A stretch of DNA of 64,000 bases, from contig NW_017802514.1 of the NCBI RefSeq assembly GCF_001625305.1, positions 437,327-501,326 on the forward strand, in the 5' to 3' direction. Position 1 is the first letter of the stretch. Each line of letters begins with the position of its first letter. Shown piece by piece: positions 46,707-63,859 of this stretch. The notes beneath the pieces were generated by a model. The model was not told where the DNA came from. It saw nothing but the letters and a program-made list of their open reading frames with translations, and made no database searches. Both the position numbers and the translations under genes were made by a program. This DNA comes from Branchiostoma belcheri (Eukaryota; Chordata; Leptocardii; Amphioxiformes; Branchiostomatidae).

Positions 46707-49700
46707 ATGGCGACGTTGGACGATGATCAGGTTAGTGATGTTGAAATTGTAGCGTTTCTTGGGGCAAAATTGAGATCAAACATACTTCAAAGCACGGTCT
46801 AACGTTGGTTTTACTTTAATATCATCTTTTGGTGTGTATTTAATGGACCTCCGTCATATGGCGGTTCCAAAAAGCAGTGTTGCGTTAGCAAAAAGTTGCA
46901 AACACGTGCACGCACGCCTCACTATTTGCAAAGTCTCTCATAATTCGCCATAGCTTTCTTTTCTTCTAGTCAGCTGACAGAGTTTCTTTTCCCCTAAAGG
47001 TTGCAAAGGCTGCCAAGGCCCTGGTAACTTTCCACGAGGAGAGAGGAACGAAGAAGAAGAAGGGAAAGAAAGATTTGCTGGACGATGAAGCGGCCATGCC
47101 CGTGTTCATGCAGTTCTCAGTCAAAAGGATCCCAAAGGACAAGAACCAGAAATATCTTATGTAAGAAAACTCCGCATTTGTCTTACCAAAGCAATACACG
47201 TACATTCTACATTGAACTTAAAAATGTAGATAAAATAAAGATAATTTTTGATTGGGAATCTGGGACTATGATCCAAGCAAAGATGCTTTTGGCAACTAAA
47301 AAAAGCAAGATTCTTCATACTAGTACTTTATTGATACTCATGGCAATCTAAAGTACATGTATTATTACAGGTGCTAGGAAGTGGGTGTTGCTCTATCTTA
47401 AAGAATCCTGCTTATTCAGTTAAAAAAACAAACAAACACAAACTCAACAAAATAGTCATGTTTTGTTTTGTTAAATTATTTTATTTTTACAATTTTATTA
47501 TTCTAATAGTTTATTACACGGTTAAATACAAGTGTATTTAACCTCCTTGTTTATTATGAATATCTATGAATTTATGTCATGTATTCGGATCTGCATAGAT
47601 GAATAATCACAATGGTTGCATTTGCAGAAAACTTCCTCACATCATTCAGAAGCCCCGGGAGGTGTGCCTGTTTACCCGAGACAGGAAGAACCTGGAGCCA
47701 GAACTCCCCACTTCTGAGCTGTACTACAGGGACCTGCTCAAGAAAAAGGGAGTCACGTGTGTCAACGAGGTCTGGACCTGAAACTAGTCTCTTACAGTAC
47801 CAGACCAGCATGACTGTATGATATTATATAATGATTGATAACTATATACTGTAAATCACTTTATATTCGCTGTAGCAAAATTTCGTCGTCTGAGAAAAAA
47901 GGACATCATGTTTCGTTCGCGTGGAACTATATGTTCGTGGTGGTGGCAGGTGCAGAAGGAAGAAAATTTACGGTAATGGTACATTTGCGTAGCCTGGTGT
48001 CAAGCCTAATGTTAGCTTTGGTCTGCTCCCAAAGATCCGCTACCCGGCCAACTAGTTCATTACGTGCGCCTGCTGAAATCGTTTGAATGGTAACAGCGCC
48101 CAGTCTTGTTGGCGGGGAGCGGATCTTGGGGAGCGGACCAAAGCTAACAAGGCTGGACACCAGGCAAAAATTTGCAATATAAAGTGATTTACAGTAATAG
48201 AAACTGAACAAAGTTTAAAAAGAAGTAGAATATATTTTGTACAACTAGTAATGATTGTGTGATATGGCTTGCTTCTGATGCCTAACCAGTTTCCACTGCT
48301 CCACTGCACAGGTTATCTCTTACAACAAGCTGGCTAAGGAGTATAAGCAGTATGAGTCCAAGCTACGTCTGCTCAAGTCCTTCGACCTGTTCCTCTCAGA
48401 CCGAGCAGTCACCCGGTTGCTCCCCTCCCATCTGGGAAAACACTTCTACGCTGCCAAGAAGTAAGTTACGTTGATACGTTTTGGTGTTAAGTCACTGTTT
48501 TGCTGTACTACATATAATCTTTTGTAGCTACTTGTCCATAAATCCGAACCTAAAGTTTGAAAACCTATTATTGATGAAAATTAGATATTAGAATTGATAT
48601 TTTTCTGTAAATATGTGAAGATTTTCAATAAAGGTAACGTTACCATGTACCAGTAATTTGTGTCTGTAGGAGAAAATTAGAAATTATGTATTGATGCAAT
48701 AAAGTAAGGAGCAAATCATTTTCAAGCCAAACTTATATTATAGAAAGGCAACTGTTGGTGAGAAATAATGCTTGCATCATCCACAAGCTTTTTTTTCAAT
48801 ACATTAAACTAATTACGTTCTCTTTTCTAATCATTTGTAATGTTTGCTGTTGTGTTTAGTAGTAACTATTGTGCTTAGTACGAGTATTAAGTAGCAAGCT
48901 AGCCATGTCTGCCTTGACCCTGTTCTGTCCAGGTTCCCTATTGATGTGAACTTGGAGAAGAAGAACCTGAAGGAAGAGTTCCAGCGTGTCATGGGCAGTA
49001 CCAGGTGTACAATCACTGGACATGGCTCCTGTAGGTCAGTATTAGCAAACAACCGAGCAACATTTCCATATTTACTACGGTATTTGTAAAGAAGAGGGTA
49101 TACTTACTTGTCACACACAATGCTACATTTAAACTGTCATAATATGTATTGTCGTGGTTCCTTGTTGCCATGGACTAAGTGTTGCCTGAATAATTTACTT
49201 TCCCATACATGTACTGTATACCGGTATTCCAGACAAGTACATGGATACAACTACACCAAATGATATGTCATAGTTGTACAGTAACACCGTTCATTTAGAA
49301 GTTTCCAATTCTCATTTATTAAAATAGCTGTATTTTTGGGTCTCACAGATTGTAGTTATAATGTCTAACTAATCTTTGTTGATGGCTGTTACAGCTCTGT
49401 AATGGTGGGCAGCACCAGTATGACAGCAGAACAGGTGAAAGAAAATGTGCTGGCTGTGGCTAAAGAGCTGGGAAACAAACTAGAGTTTGGCTGGTCCAAC
49501 ATGAAGTCAGTCAGCATTAAGGTATGTAACTTAAGTATCAAAGACCATTTGTATGAAAGATAGTATGGATTGAAGCTGTGAGTTGACTCTGCTGGAGTAT
49601 GGAAACGAGCAGTATGAGAATGGATTGTTTTTCAAAGCCAGTCTTCTGGCCTATGATCAAGAGAATTCACAGATGTATTTCGATTGTCTAAATCAAACTA

Positions 49701-52671
49701 TGAGCAAAATTATCTATGACCAGATGTACATGATTGTATGAAAGTTTATCTATATGCAAAGGTGTCACAGGAGTTAAGGGACTTATTCACAGCCAATATT
49801 TTGGTGACTATCTGTCACCTTCCTTTTTTATCCTTAGGGCAATTCTGAATTAAACCTGACGAAACTATTCTCGAAGGCTGTCACATGTTGGCGATATCTT
49901 TCTATTGATGTTTTCCTGTAAACATCCATGTTTCAGTCTCAGAAGTCCCCAGCTCTCCCAGTCTACGTGAACATGGAGCCGCTCCAGGTGTCGTCAGAAA
50001 CCATCGCTGCCTGGCGGAAGGAGAGGATCCAGAACCAAGAGGACCGTCAGGCCTCAAAGAAGAGAAAGAACAGGAAGAAGAAAAGGAAATCAAAGCAAGC
50101 TGTATGTTGTACTCGTTTAGAATTTTGTATTCCAGGGATTTATGTTTACCGAAGGAAAACATTGTTTTTTCTCAGTTTCTTCTTCTCCGAACAAATAAGG
50201 TCAATGACCTGAACCAGACGTCTCTCACCATGGTAACTAGTGTAGGTTCACATAATGTTGTAATTTTATAGTAGGAGGGATTTAGACTGCTGTCACCATA
50301 TATATGAATGTGTTCCAGTAGACCATATGCGAAGATAAACATGCATTTGCTTTGCAAATGTTACATTTCTAGTTTATATTTGTGATTTAGATCAGTTTTT
50401 TTCAGCAGCAATAAAAAATGACACATCTTATTTACTTCACCAATATGATTTTCGTTACAGGCAAAGACTGAAGAGGCCACGGCAGAAGGCAAGAAGAAGA
50501 CACCTGAGGAACCAGGTGAGAGTAAGAAACAGAAGAAAAAGGAGTCAGAGGAAGGAAAAGAGAATGCTGAAGAGGGACCAGTGCAAGGTGACGATCAGAG
50601 AACAAATCAGGAGTCGGCAGGGAAACAGAAGAAACAAGCAGCAGCAAAAAAGGAGCACAGAAAGTCCCAGAGCCAATGAAGATTCAAAATGGACAGGATA
50701 CCAAAGATGAGAAAGCAAAGGAAGCTGGGAAGGTACAGAAGCAGAAAGCAGAGACCACCAAAGCTGTTGGGGCGGCCAAAAAACAGCAGCCACAGGAAGA
50801 GTCAAAGGTGGGCAAAGCAGTCACTGCAGACAAGGTTAAGGAACAGGAAGAGAACGAAGAGGATGATGATGATGATGATGTTATAGAGGAAGAAGATGAG
50901 GTAATCAATCATTCAACTTTTTCACACTGAAGTAGTGATGCATACCTAAACCCAATTTTAGGTTCAGGTCCGGATTCAAGTCCAGAGGTTTAGGTTCAGT
51001 TCCGGACTTGTAAGTCCGGACCTAAACCCATGGCAATATACAAAATTGCATGTTGGCAACCTTGCAATGTTGTCTGGGTGAAACTTTGGCCACATAACAT
51101 GGAGGCCGGTACTTGACGATGCCCTATGGCAATGTTTTCTTCGTTTTGCAGCAAAGATTTTACAATCTACGGAAGGTTTTAGGTGGTTTGGAAAGAAAAG
51201 GGGTATGTAATGGTCTTTTATGGTAATAAGTCCGGACTCGGTTCTTGACTTTTAGGTTTTTTTGGACTTGAACCTAAACATTCTTACAAGTCCAGATCCA
51301 AGTCCAGTGAACCGGTATGCATCACTACACTGAAGTCAACATACCAGACTGGTTTGTAATTTAAACAATGAATTTCAGACTCCTAATCAAACCATTGCAT
51401 TGGTAGATGGAAAAAAACTGTAAAAGAATCGACTTTCTTCAACTGTTGAGGCCAAAATACAATGTATGAGTATTTTGGAGTTGATCCTGAAATGTTTGGT
51501 TTTTTTTGTTGACAAATTAAATTGGTATGGCCTCCTGTGTGAGGTACTTTTTTGGCAACATTGTGATTGCAAAAGATATTGAGTAAAAGGGTATCTGATG
51601 GCACTGTCACCTTCAACCTGGTGGACTACATGTATTTGTGAAATGATGTAACTTTGTGGAGAGTTGTGGAGATATTTTAGCATGCTGAGGGTTAATCTTG
51701 ATAACCAGACTACAATAACTTTGTTCTGTACAGGATGAGGATGAGGAGATGTACAGTGATGAGTCTGAGCTGGAGTTTGAGAGTGATGATGATGAGGAAG
51801 ATGATGATGAAGAGGAGGAAGACAGCTTCATAGATGACGAAGCTGAGGAGGGAGAAGAAACAGATGAAAGTGATGAATGGGAACTGATAGAAGGTGAAGA
51901 AGGGAGTGAAGAAGAGTCGGAGGGGGAAGGAGAGGAAGATGAGGATGAGCCAACACCTCCGAAAAAGAGAAAAATTGTGAAATCAGGTAAAACTGATAAC
52001 ATTCAGAATAGCTGTGATAGGCTCTTTTCTCGATTTTTTTGTCAAGTATGAAGTACATGTAAATGGTAAATAGAAGACATGTTGATCCAGATTTTCACCA
52101 GAATATTTTTATCAAGTAGTTGTCAGGGAAAAGTGCAACATGTATGTTGAGCATCTTTGCTTTGATTGTTACATCAGGTAAGCCTGCTGCATCCCCAAGG
52201 AAGAACATCAAGGCTGTAGAGAAGGCAGAAGCCCTGAAGAAGAACACTCCCAAATCTACACCCTCGAAGAAACCCCAGATGGAGACAACTCCAGTCACCA
52301 AGCAAGGCACAAGTGGGAAACCCAAAGCTGCTCCCAAACAGAAGGGTACTCCAAGGGCAGCTGCGAACATTCCTCAGAAGGCCACACCGAAATCCATGGG
52401 TACACCCAAAGCAAGCAGTACCCCCATGCCCACCACCCCGATGACAGGGGTATGGAAGGTTACTCCTGGGCAGAAGTCAGGTGGTAAAACACCTGTGGGG
52501 GGGCAGAAGTCAGGTGGTAAAACACCTGTGGGGGGGCAGAAGTCAGGTGGTAAAACACCTGTGGGGGGGCAGAAGTCAGGTGGTAAAACACCTGTGGGGA
52601 AGAAAGCTGCAGGGAAGGGCTCCAAACCATCAACACCTATGTCTGCCAAGGGGAAAAGGAAACATAACTGA
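46707..52671 (+). CDS. RSL1D1: RSL1D1-like ribosomal L1 domain protein (one-base break in exon 8)
   Basis: A nucleolar protein with a ribosomal protein L1 fold, linked to ribosome biogenesis and growth/senescence control in mammals. Coding exons: 46707-46730, 47000-47160, 47628-47769, 48312-48460, 48933-49034, 49395-49521, 49937-50101, 50461-50900, 51734-51986, 52178-52671. The L1 domain fills exons 2-7: [66 protein letters not shown]. The tail is Lys/Glu-rich, then a long Asp/Glu run (exons 8-9), then Lys/Pro/Thr-rich with four 11-residue repeats. Exon 8 as written stops at 50677-50679; one more A in the six-A run at 50646-50651 continues in the open frame to the donor and makes the exons 686 codons. 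Tail length exceeds that of human. Confidence 0.93.
47849..48194. mobile_element. 346-bp CTGTAA-type MITE in RSL1D1 intron 3
   Basis: CTGTAAATCACTTTATATT and its exact inverse AATATAAAGTGATTTACAG form the ends, with TA on each side (47847-47848, 48195-48196). The interior GCAAAATTTCGTCGTCTGAG and ATGTTCGTGGTGGTGGCAGG match the element at 32564. A second inverted-repeat element is nested at 47992-48165. Confidence 0.85.
47992..48165. mobile_element. 174-bp foldback element nested in the MITE at 47849
   Basis: Arms GCCTGGTGTCAAGCCTAATG...TTAGCTTTGGTCTGCTCCCA and the inverse GGAGCGGACCAAAGCTAACA...GGCTGGACACCAGGC match over about 48 bp. They interrupt sequence that is continuous in the related copy at 32564. 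Confidence 0.75.
50138..50374. repeat. Dispersed repeat family, copy 3 (RSL1D1 intron 7)
   Basis: Contains all blocks seen separately in the other two copies: TTTACCGAAGGAAAACATTG, AAGGTCAATGACCTGAACCA, CCATGGTAACTAGTGTAGG, TTTAGACTGCTGTCACCAT and GCATTTGCTTTGCAAATG. Confidence 0.85.
50933..51327. mobile_element. 395-bp hAT-type MITE with perfect 8-bp target duplication (RSL1D1 intron 8)
   Basis: Ends TAGTGATGCATACC and GGTATGCATCACTA are exact inverse copies. CACTGAAG flanks both sides (50925-50932, 51328-51335). An 8-bp duplication with TAGTG-type ends is diagnostic of hAT. The interior is built from repeated AAGTCCGGAC, CAAGTCC and TTTAGGTTC words in both orientations. It starts 32 bp after the exon 8 donor. 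Confidence 0.92.
52468..52599 (+). repeat. Four 33-bp in-frame tandem repeats in the RSL1D1 tail
   Basis: Units 52468-52500, 52501-52533, 52534-52566 and 52567-52599 each encode [11 protein letters not shown] and are essentially identical at the DNA level. Silent differences are absent, so the expansion is recent or kept homogeneous. The repeats add basic residues and TP sites. Confidence 0.95.
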
Positions 52672-54057
52672 ATTTATCTGTAACTCATTTCTTTGTGGCT
52701 GTTAAATTTGGAGCTGAAATTTGTTCTGTTGTCTTTCCATATTTCACAAAGGAAAATGAGATAATGTGAAGGAAGCATGATATTTTTGAGCAGCATCTAT
52801 CAATACATCGGATAGACTACCCCACAGAACATAAATGTCTCTACCAATGCAGCATAATTGGTAATAGTGAAGTCTACCTGAATAAAGTTCTCTGTCAAAA
52901 TTTGACAAACTTAACCTGTTGCCATATTTAAAGGTTTTAAGGCATATTCCCTTCAAAATTGCAAAACCCCAGTTTCTCCTATATTATATTCCTTGATGTG
53001 TAATTCTCTTCATGAAGTCAATACTATTGGTAAGATGTATTTTCAAATATGCAACAATGTAGTTGCAAAACAATTTTTCTGACTACATGTAATTATTGTC
53101 AGAGCAACCACTAGGAAGAGACTGAATAAGTTACTGTCACTATGAATGATTGAAGTTCATGTCTTTTGTTAGGAGCTCTATTGTCTTGTAATGTAGTATT
53201 TTATCCTAATGTAGTGATGGACACTTTTAAGTTTCGATTCTGGTGAGAGTTCTTGTTTAAACATCCAGTTCTGTAATAAAACCTTTTGTTTGGAACTTGC
53301 CATTACAAGCAATACACAGCAGTTTCAAATGACATGAAGAAGGTTCATATTATTTTGCCAACAAGAGTACCTTTGATAAATTGTTATCAATTATCCAGTT
53401 AATACAGATGATTAGGAAAATGTCACTATATCTGAAGCAAGGTATCATTTCTCAAAATAAACACATAACTAAATCACCAGATGAATTGTTTTGTGTGGTG
53501 AGCAAGCCTGATGGAGTGAGTGAATGAATGAGAATGTTTTAAATGTAACTTTATGAAGGATAATCTAAGACAGGAAATAGTTAATGAGAATACTATCAAT
53601 GTAGAGCAATAGAAGAGTTATTTTAATCTTTTGAACTTCCTGTTATGACTTTACAGTTATTCTTACTCGAACCTTGCTAGTAGTACTACTAGTAATATCC
53701 TGCGCCCCCTATCGTTCGAAGTAGGTTAGTCCATCAACCTCTGACCTCCAAGTAGCTTCCGCACTTGAAAATGTGCACGTACGCATCGTGATCGTGTTAT
53801 CCGATATAACTGCTTAAAAACGTGAAATTAAGGTCATTCAGCGTCACGAATAGAATATTGGCGTTATAAAGCATATACAAAACACGGCAAATGTTTTTAG
53901 TGATTATAGGAAACATAAAAGCAACAGTATAAATTGAACCGATGTGAGGCGTTTTGTTGCTCAAGGTTTCAAGTTGCCGTTGTTTTGTTTACCTTGAACT
54001 TCGACCTCTTAGGGGTGGGAGGGACGAGAAGTGTGTCACTGTACCCTGCAGAAAAAC
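52672..54057. other. RSL1D1 3' UTR and upstream region of the next gene
   Basis: AATAAA at 53275-53280 follows RSL1D1 by about 600 bp. A CTCF-core-like TGCGCCCCCTATCG lies at 53701-53714. The last 200 bp before 54058 would hold the promoter and 5' UTR of the unknown gene. No coding exon is seen. Confidence 0.5.
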
Positions 54058-56704
54058 ATGGCGTTTGCCAGGTCTATCCTCCGTGCCGTGGGGAACCTGA
54101 AGAATCAGTACTTCAACGTGCACCGGCACCAGCTACTGAAGAAAGAAGCGGGCAAGATTGCGGCCATTTACAACGCAGATGTACAAAAGCCACAGGTCCT
54201 GCTCTTTGAGTCGTACCAAAGCGCCCTCCGCCTGGACATCCCCAGATATTCCTCCCTCAACACCGTCTTCTTCACTAGAGTCGGCCAGGAGGACTCCTTC
54301 GCCGCGTGTCGACAGAAGAAGAAGAAGAAAAGCATCGGGAACGTGTCTGAGGATGTGGGGCACGAAGTTTCGTTCTGCACCAGTGGCAAATTTCTCTCCA
54401 CTAACCTGAAGGACGGCAGTCCTTTATGTGAGATACAGGTAAATACTTGAGCACAAGACCTGTAGTTCCTCGTTAGTTAGTAATACATGTAGTGCCGATA
54501 TCACAGAGTTGTTTTGCACCAGTATTTCAAGGCCTTTGAAGTTAATATTAAAGGTGTATTAAGGTTAAAAGTTGTGGTACAAGGTAGATGAAATTGAGGC
54601 AACTGTATTAGCCTATAACTGTATCAAGAAGGGAACATCTTTACAAAATCATAGTAGTTCAGAAAGCCAAATAACGTTACACGTCCAATATAAAATGTGC
54701 CAAAGCAAGACATTGATATCATTTTTCTATCTTTGGCTTTTTGGGAAACGAATATTCAAAAAAAATGTGTGGCGACTGTCTCCACAGCTGATGAATAAAT
54801 CAAGGTAACACAGGTGTGCCTGAAGACCACAACCATCCACACATTCAACACTGACATGATACATTAAGTTGACACACTATTGACACAAGGTGTCTGCACT
54901 GCTCTGATATTCCCTCCTCTCCTGTCAGGTGCCAGACCTGTACTATGACTCAGGTGCAGACAACCCGTCCATCCACACAGACCTGATCCAGGACCACCTG
55001 GACAACTTCCTCCTCACCACAACTACCATCAACGGGGAGGAGGAACCCTGTGTTCTCGCTCAGGTAACACTGTGAACTACACCTAAAACTCTGGAAGAAC
55101 ACTTCTCAGGGGGCCGTTAAAATGTGGACACTATACTAGGATTTTTGTGACAATGGTACAACCAAAAGTAATGACATTTGTGCCAGGTGTACCTTATGTA
55201 TCACTTGTACTGGTCTGACTGTACAAGCGATAAATAACAACAAAGTTTTGAATTGAAGATAACATATAGTATGGTAGTGTCTACCTGACTCAGTAGGTTG
55301 CTAACTTGCTGTCATCCAAAGGCATAAGAAGCTAGCGCTGGTGCATGGTGGTTGTAGATGTCTGTTTTCAGCATAGGACCTCCAGTTGGCCTGGCTAACA
55401 CCTAAGGCCAATTACTCTTTTCTTAGCAGCCTATGTAAGTAGAGACCAATAGTATGGTGCCTTTGTGTAGTGGCTTGAAAGTTCCTACCTACAAAAGAAA
55501 CTGTTGTAAAAGTTCATGTAAAGAGATAGAGTGTTTGACTGTTTCCCATGTTTGAAGGTGGAAATCGACAACTACACCCCTGATGAGGTTTACGAGGTAG
55601 ACTTGGATGATGATTGGTCAGCCGTGGGCAACAGCGTAGCACGGCATTACGACCAGTTCATCTCAGTTCGCAAGAACATGTTCCTTTTCTCCAGGGAAGG
55701 TTAGCTTCTACATTTGTATTATAATAAGCTCCTGACATGTTCTTTTAACAATGACATGTTTTTGCAGTTTGACAGAATATGTGTATGCTATGGTTGTGTT
55801 ATGGAAAATACATTGTGCTTCATGGTATAGCCTTCTCATTGCAAGATTTATCTGGGGAATTTCAACACTTTTGCTATGTATATGATACAGAGCTGGTGCC
55901 CTGCGAGAGCCACCTAGTGACATTCCGCGTGCACTGCAGCGGCCTGCACCCTCACGAGGAGCCCATTGTCACAGGTGATCTCATCCCCCTGGGGAAGAGG
56001 GACCCTTTGCAGGGGCTGAGGATGGAGCATCAACAGGCTGAAGTTTGGCTGGTAAACAGGCTCTCTTGGTTTTAGAAGAGCTTTATTGACACAACAAGAG
56101 TACAGCGACTTTCGTTAAGTCGTGTAGACATACAGACAGGTTTTAGAAGTGCTATTAAATGCTTTAGACTCATTTTTAGAAGACATAATGGCATGTTCTG
56201 TAGGACTTAACCCTTCATAAGTGTCATGACCGAAGAGCTAAGTTCTTCATTCAGTTTTTGACGACCGTCTTGTCATTTTCATCAGGGTAATTTTGACTGG
56301 TTCACTGAAGCTACATGTAGCTGTGCACATTAAACCAGTCATAATTGCCCAGATGAAGATGACAGACATTGAAGTCCTGCCTATATGCCCAGGCCATTAA
56401 AGTCAGCTTGTTAAAAAAAGAGGTTGTGAATGAAGAACTTTGCTATTCAGTCATTCACCACCCTGATACAATTATTTGGGGTTAAATCTTGACCACACAA
56501 GTTAAATTTGGGTTCAGATTTGTCCTTTGTTTTTTTCAGGGATCCTGCTTCCTCCCCAAGAACATGAACTTCACCTGGAGGATGGCTGTGATGAACACAG
56601 AGTCCAACACCATCGTGCACGAAGAGGAGTTCGGTAGATCTGGAAATGCTGCTAACGACTTCTTCTCTGTCGGTTACAACGATAAAGGCTGGAAAGGAGT
56701 CTAG
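54058..56704 (+). CDS. Unrecognised 327-residue protein, five exons
   Basis: I do not recognise this family. Coding exons 54058-54438, 54929-55063, 55558-55699, 55891-56051 and 56540-56704 join in one frame with GT-AG junctions (984 bp). The first donor-like site after IVTG (55975) would break the frame; the donor at 56052 keeps it, so the longer exon 4 is preferred. The protein starts MAFARSILRAVGNLKNQYFN, a basic amphipathic stretch that could be a mitochondrial presequence or a helix. It has a KKKKKS patch near residue 87, then an acidic middle (CEIQVPDLYYDSGADNPS, VYEVDLDDDWSAVGNSVARH). The C-terminal half looks beta-rich (CESHLVTFRVHCSGL, NFTWRMAVMNTESNTIVHEE) and ends FFSVGYNDKGWKGV. 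There are no transmembrane segments. Codon use and exon structure are those of a normal expressed gene. Confidence 0.85.
56240..56441. repeat. Inverted-repeat MITE in intron 4 of the unknown gene
   Basis: AAGTTCTTCATTCA on the left and TGAATGAAGAACTT on the right are exact inverse copies. A second inverted pair (TTTCATCAGGGTAATTTTGA with GACTGGTT, and its inverse) lies inside. It is non-coding. Confidence 0.7.
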
Positions 56705-57948
56705 CTTCGTGGTCGGTTTGCAGCTTTTATAGATTTTGCTACCATTTGCCTCTTACAGTACTGTAAGTGTAACTATGTATGTGCTGAGATTGAAATTTTG
56801 TTAAGGTTTTCAAGTGTGGCTCCATATACATGTACAATGTATTAGATTCATTGCCAAATTGATATGTTCCAGGTTTTCAGTGGCAAAATCTCCCCAAAGA
56901 TCTGTAATTACGTTTTGTTGATTTGTACTTCTCACAGGTGTGATTTAAAATGGCTTTGGCCTGAAGTCATTGATGACATTGAGATACCAGTACACTCAAG
57001 CCTGGCTAAAAAGAATCTTATGCAAAAATACATTAAAAAATAATCCTGTGTGCCTATAAAAATAATGTGTGTAAGAAGCAACTGTGTATATCGTAAGTCT
57101 GTTGTAATCAAGAGACGTCAAAAATGATCAACAGTCACTGTTTTTATTTACCTTTCTGTTACAAAGACTTGTTGTATCCAAGACTGTCGTACAATACAAG
57201 TAAGCATGTACATAACATGCCACATTAAAACCTGTGCCGAACTCTACACATCTAAGTTTCAGTCACTCGGCAGGACTATCCTGGTAATAGCAATGTTCAC
57301 TTACCACAAGGACTATCAAACAACAGATGCCTGTGTATTCTGCACAGCATTACAACAAGGGTACTAAAAAGTTAAACTGTAAAACTTAAATGGTTTATGG
57401 ATGCAAAACAACAGACATCAATACAGATGACTGATGTTACTCTACTACAAGTATCTATAATATCCCTCCCCAACTGAATCTCAACACGAAGTATCCTGAA
57501 TATGTTTAATACAAGCCTGGCTTTGGTTTGAATCATTTTTGTGGCCCCGGTCAAAATGTCATACAAATACGTCCAGTTGCTTTGAAGTAGGAAGTTAGTA
57601 TACAACACCACTGGATGATGAAAAAGAGCATGAAACATTGTCTACAAAACTTACTGGTGACCACACATGATCTGACTATATACAGTGCTGACCAAAAAAC
57701 ACTGGAAGTAACAAAAATGTACTCAAAAAAGCAGCATGAGGGCCCTAGAGATATACTTGATCATTTTTCTTACTATTACACTTCAGAACACAGTTACCAA
57801 TGAAAGCTACATGGGTTAGCAAGGGCTGAGGCAATATGAACAGCAAGAAAAACTAAACAATCAGAGATCTATTGTATTATCGTTTGGTGGTCCTATGATG
57901 TATCCACTGCTGTGTGTTGAGAAAAGAAAGCTGCTGATCGATCACGCT
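56705..57948. other. Tail-to-tail spacer with U2AF2 3' UTR
   Basis: 3' UTRs of the unknown gene (plus) and U2AF2 (minus) converge. A minus-strand AATAAA reads as TTTATT at 57143-57148. On the plus strand ATTAAA is at 57032-57037. No coding exon is visible. Confidence 0.45.

Positions 57949-63859
<5,911 letters not shown>

Noticed and set aside
48461-49936. Box C/D snoRNAs in RSL1D1 introns
   Set aside because: Some TGATGA-like words occur, but no matching CTGA box with a terminal stem could be read.
50684-50908. Serine-rich minus-strand open frame
   Set aside because: It is antisense to the Asp/Glu-rich exon 8 of RSL1D1; GAT/GAA runs read as Ser on the other strand.
51613-52002. Long Ser-rich minus-strand open frame
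   Set aside because: It is the antisense of the acidic RSL1D1 exon 9.
52374-52649. Minus-strand open frame with repeated [11 protein letters not shown]
   Set aside because: It is the shadow of the plus-strand RSL1D1 tail repeats; the plus frame is spliced, in phase and has the expected composition.
55975-55980. GT donor directly after IVTG in the unknown gene
   Set aside because: It would put the last exon out of frame; the donor at 56052 keeps a single open frame of 328 codons including stop.
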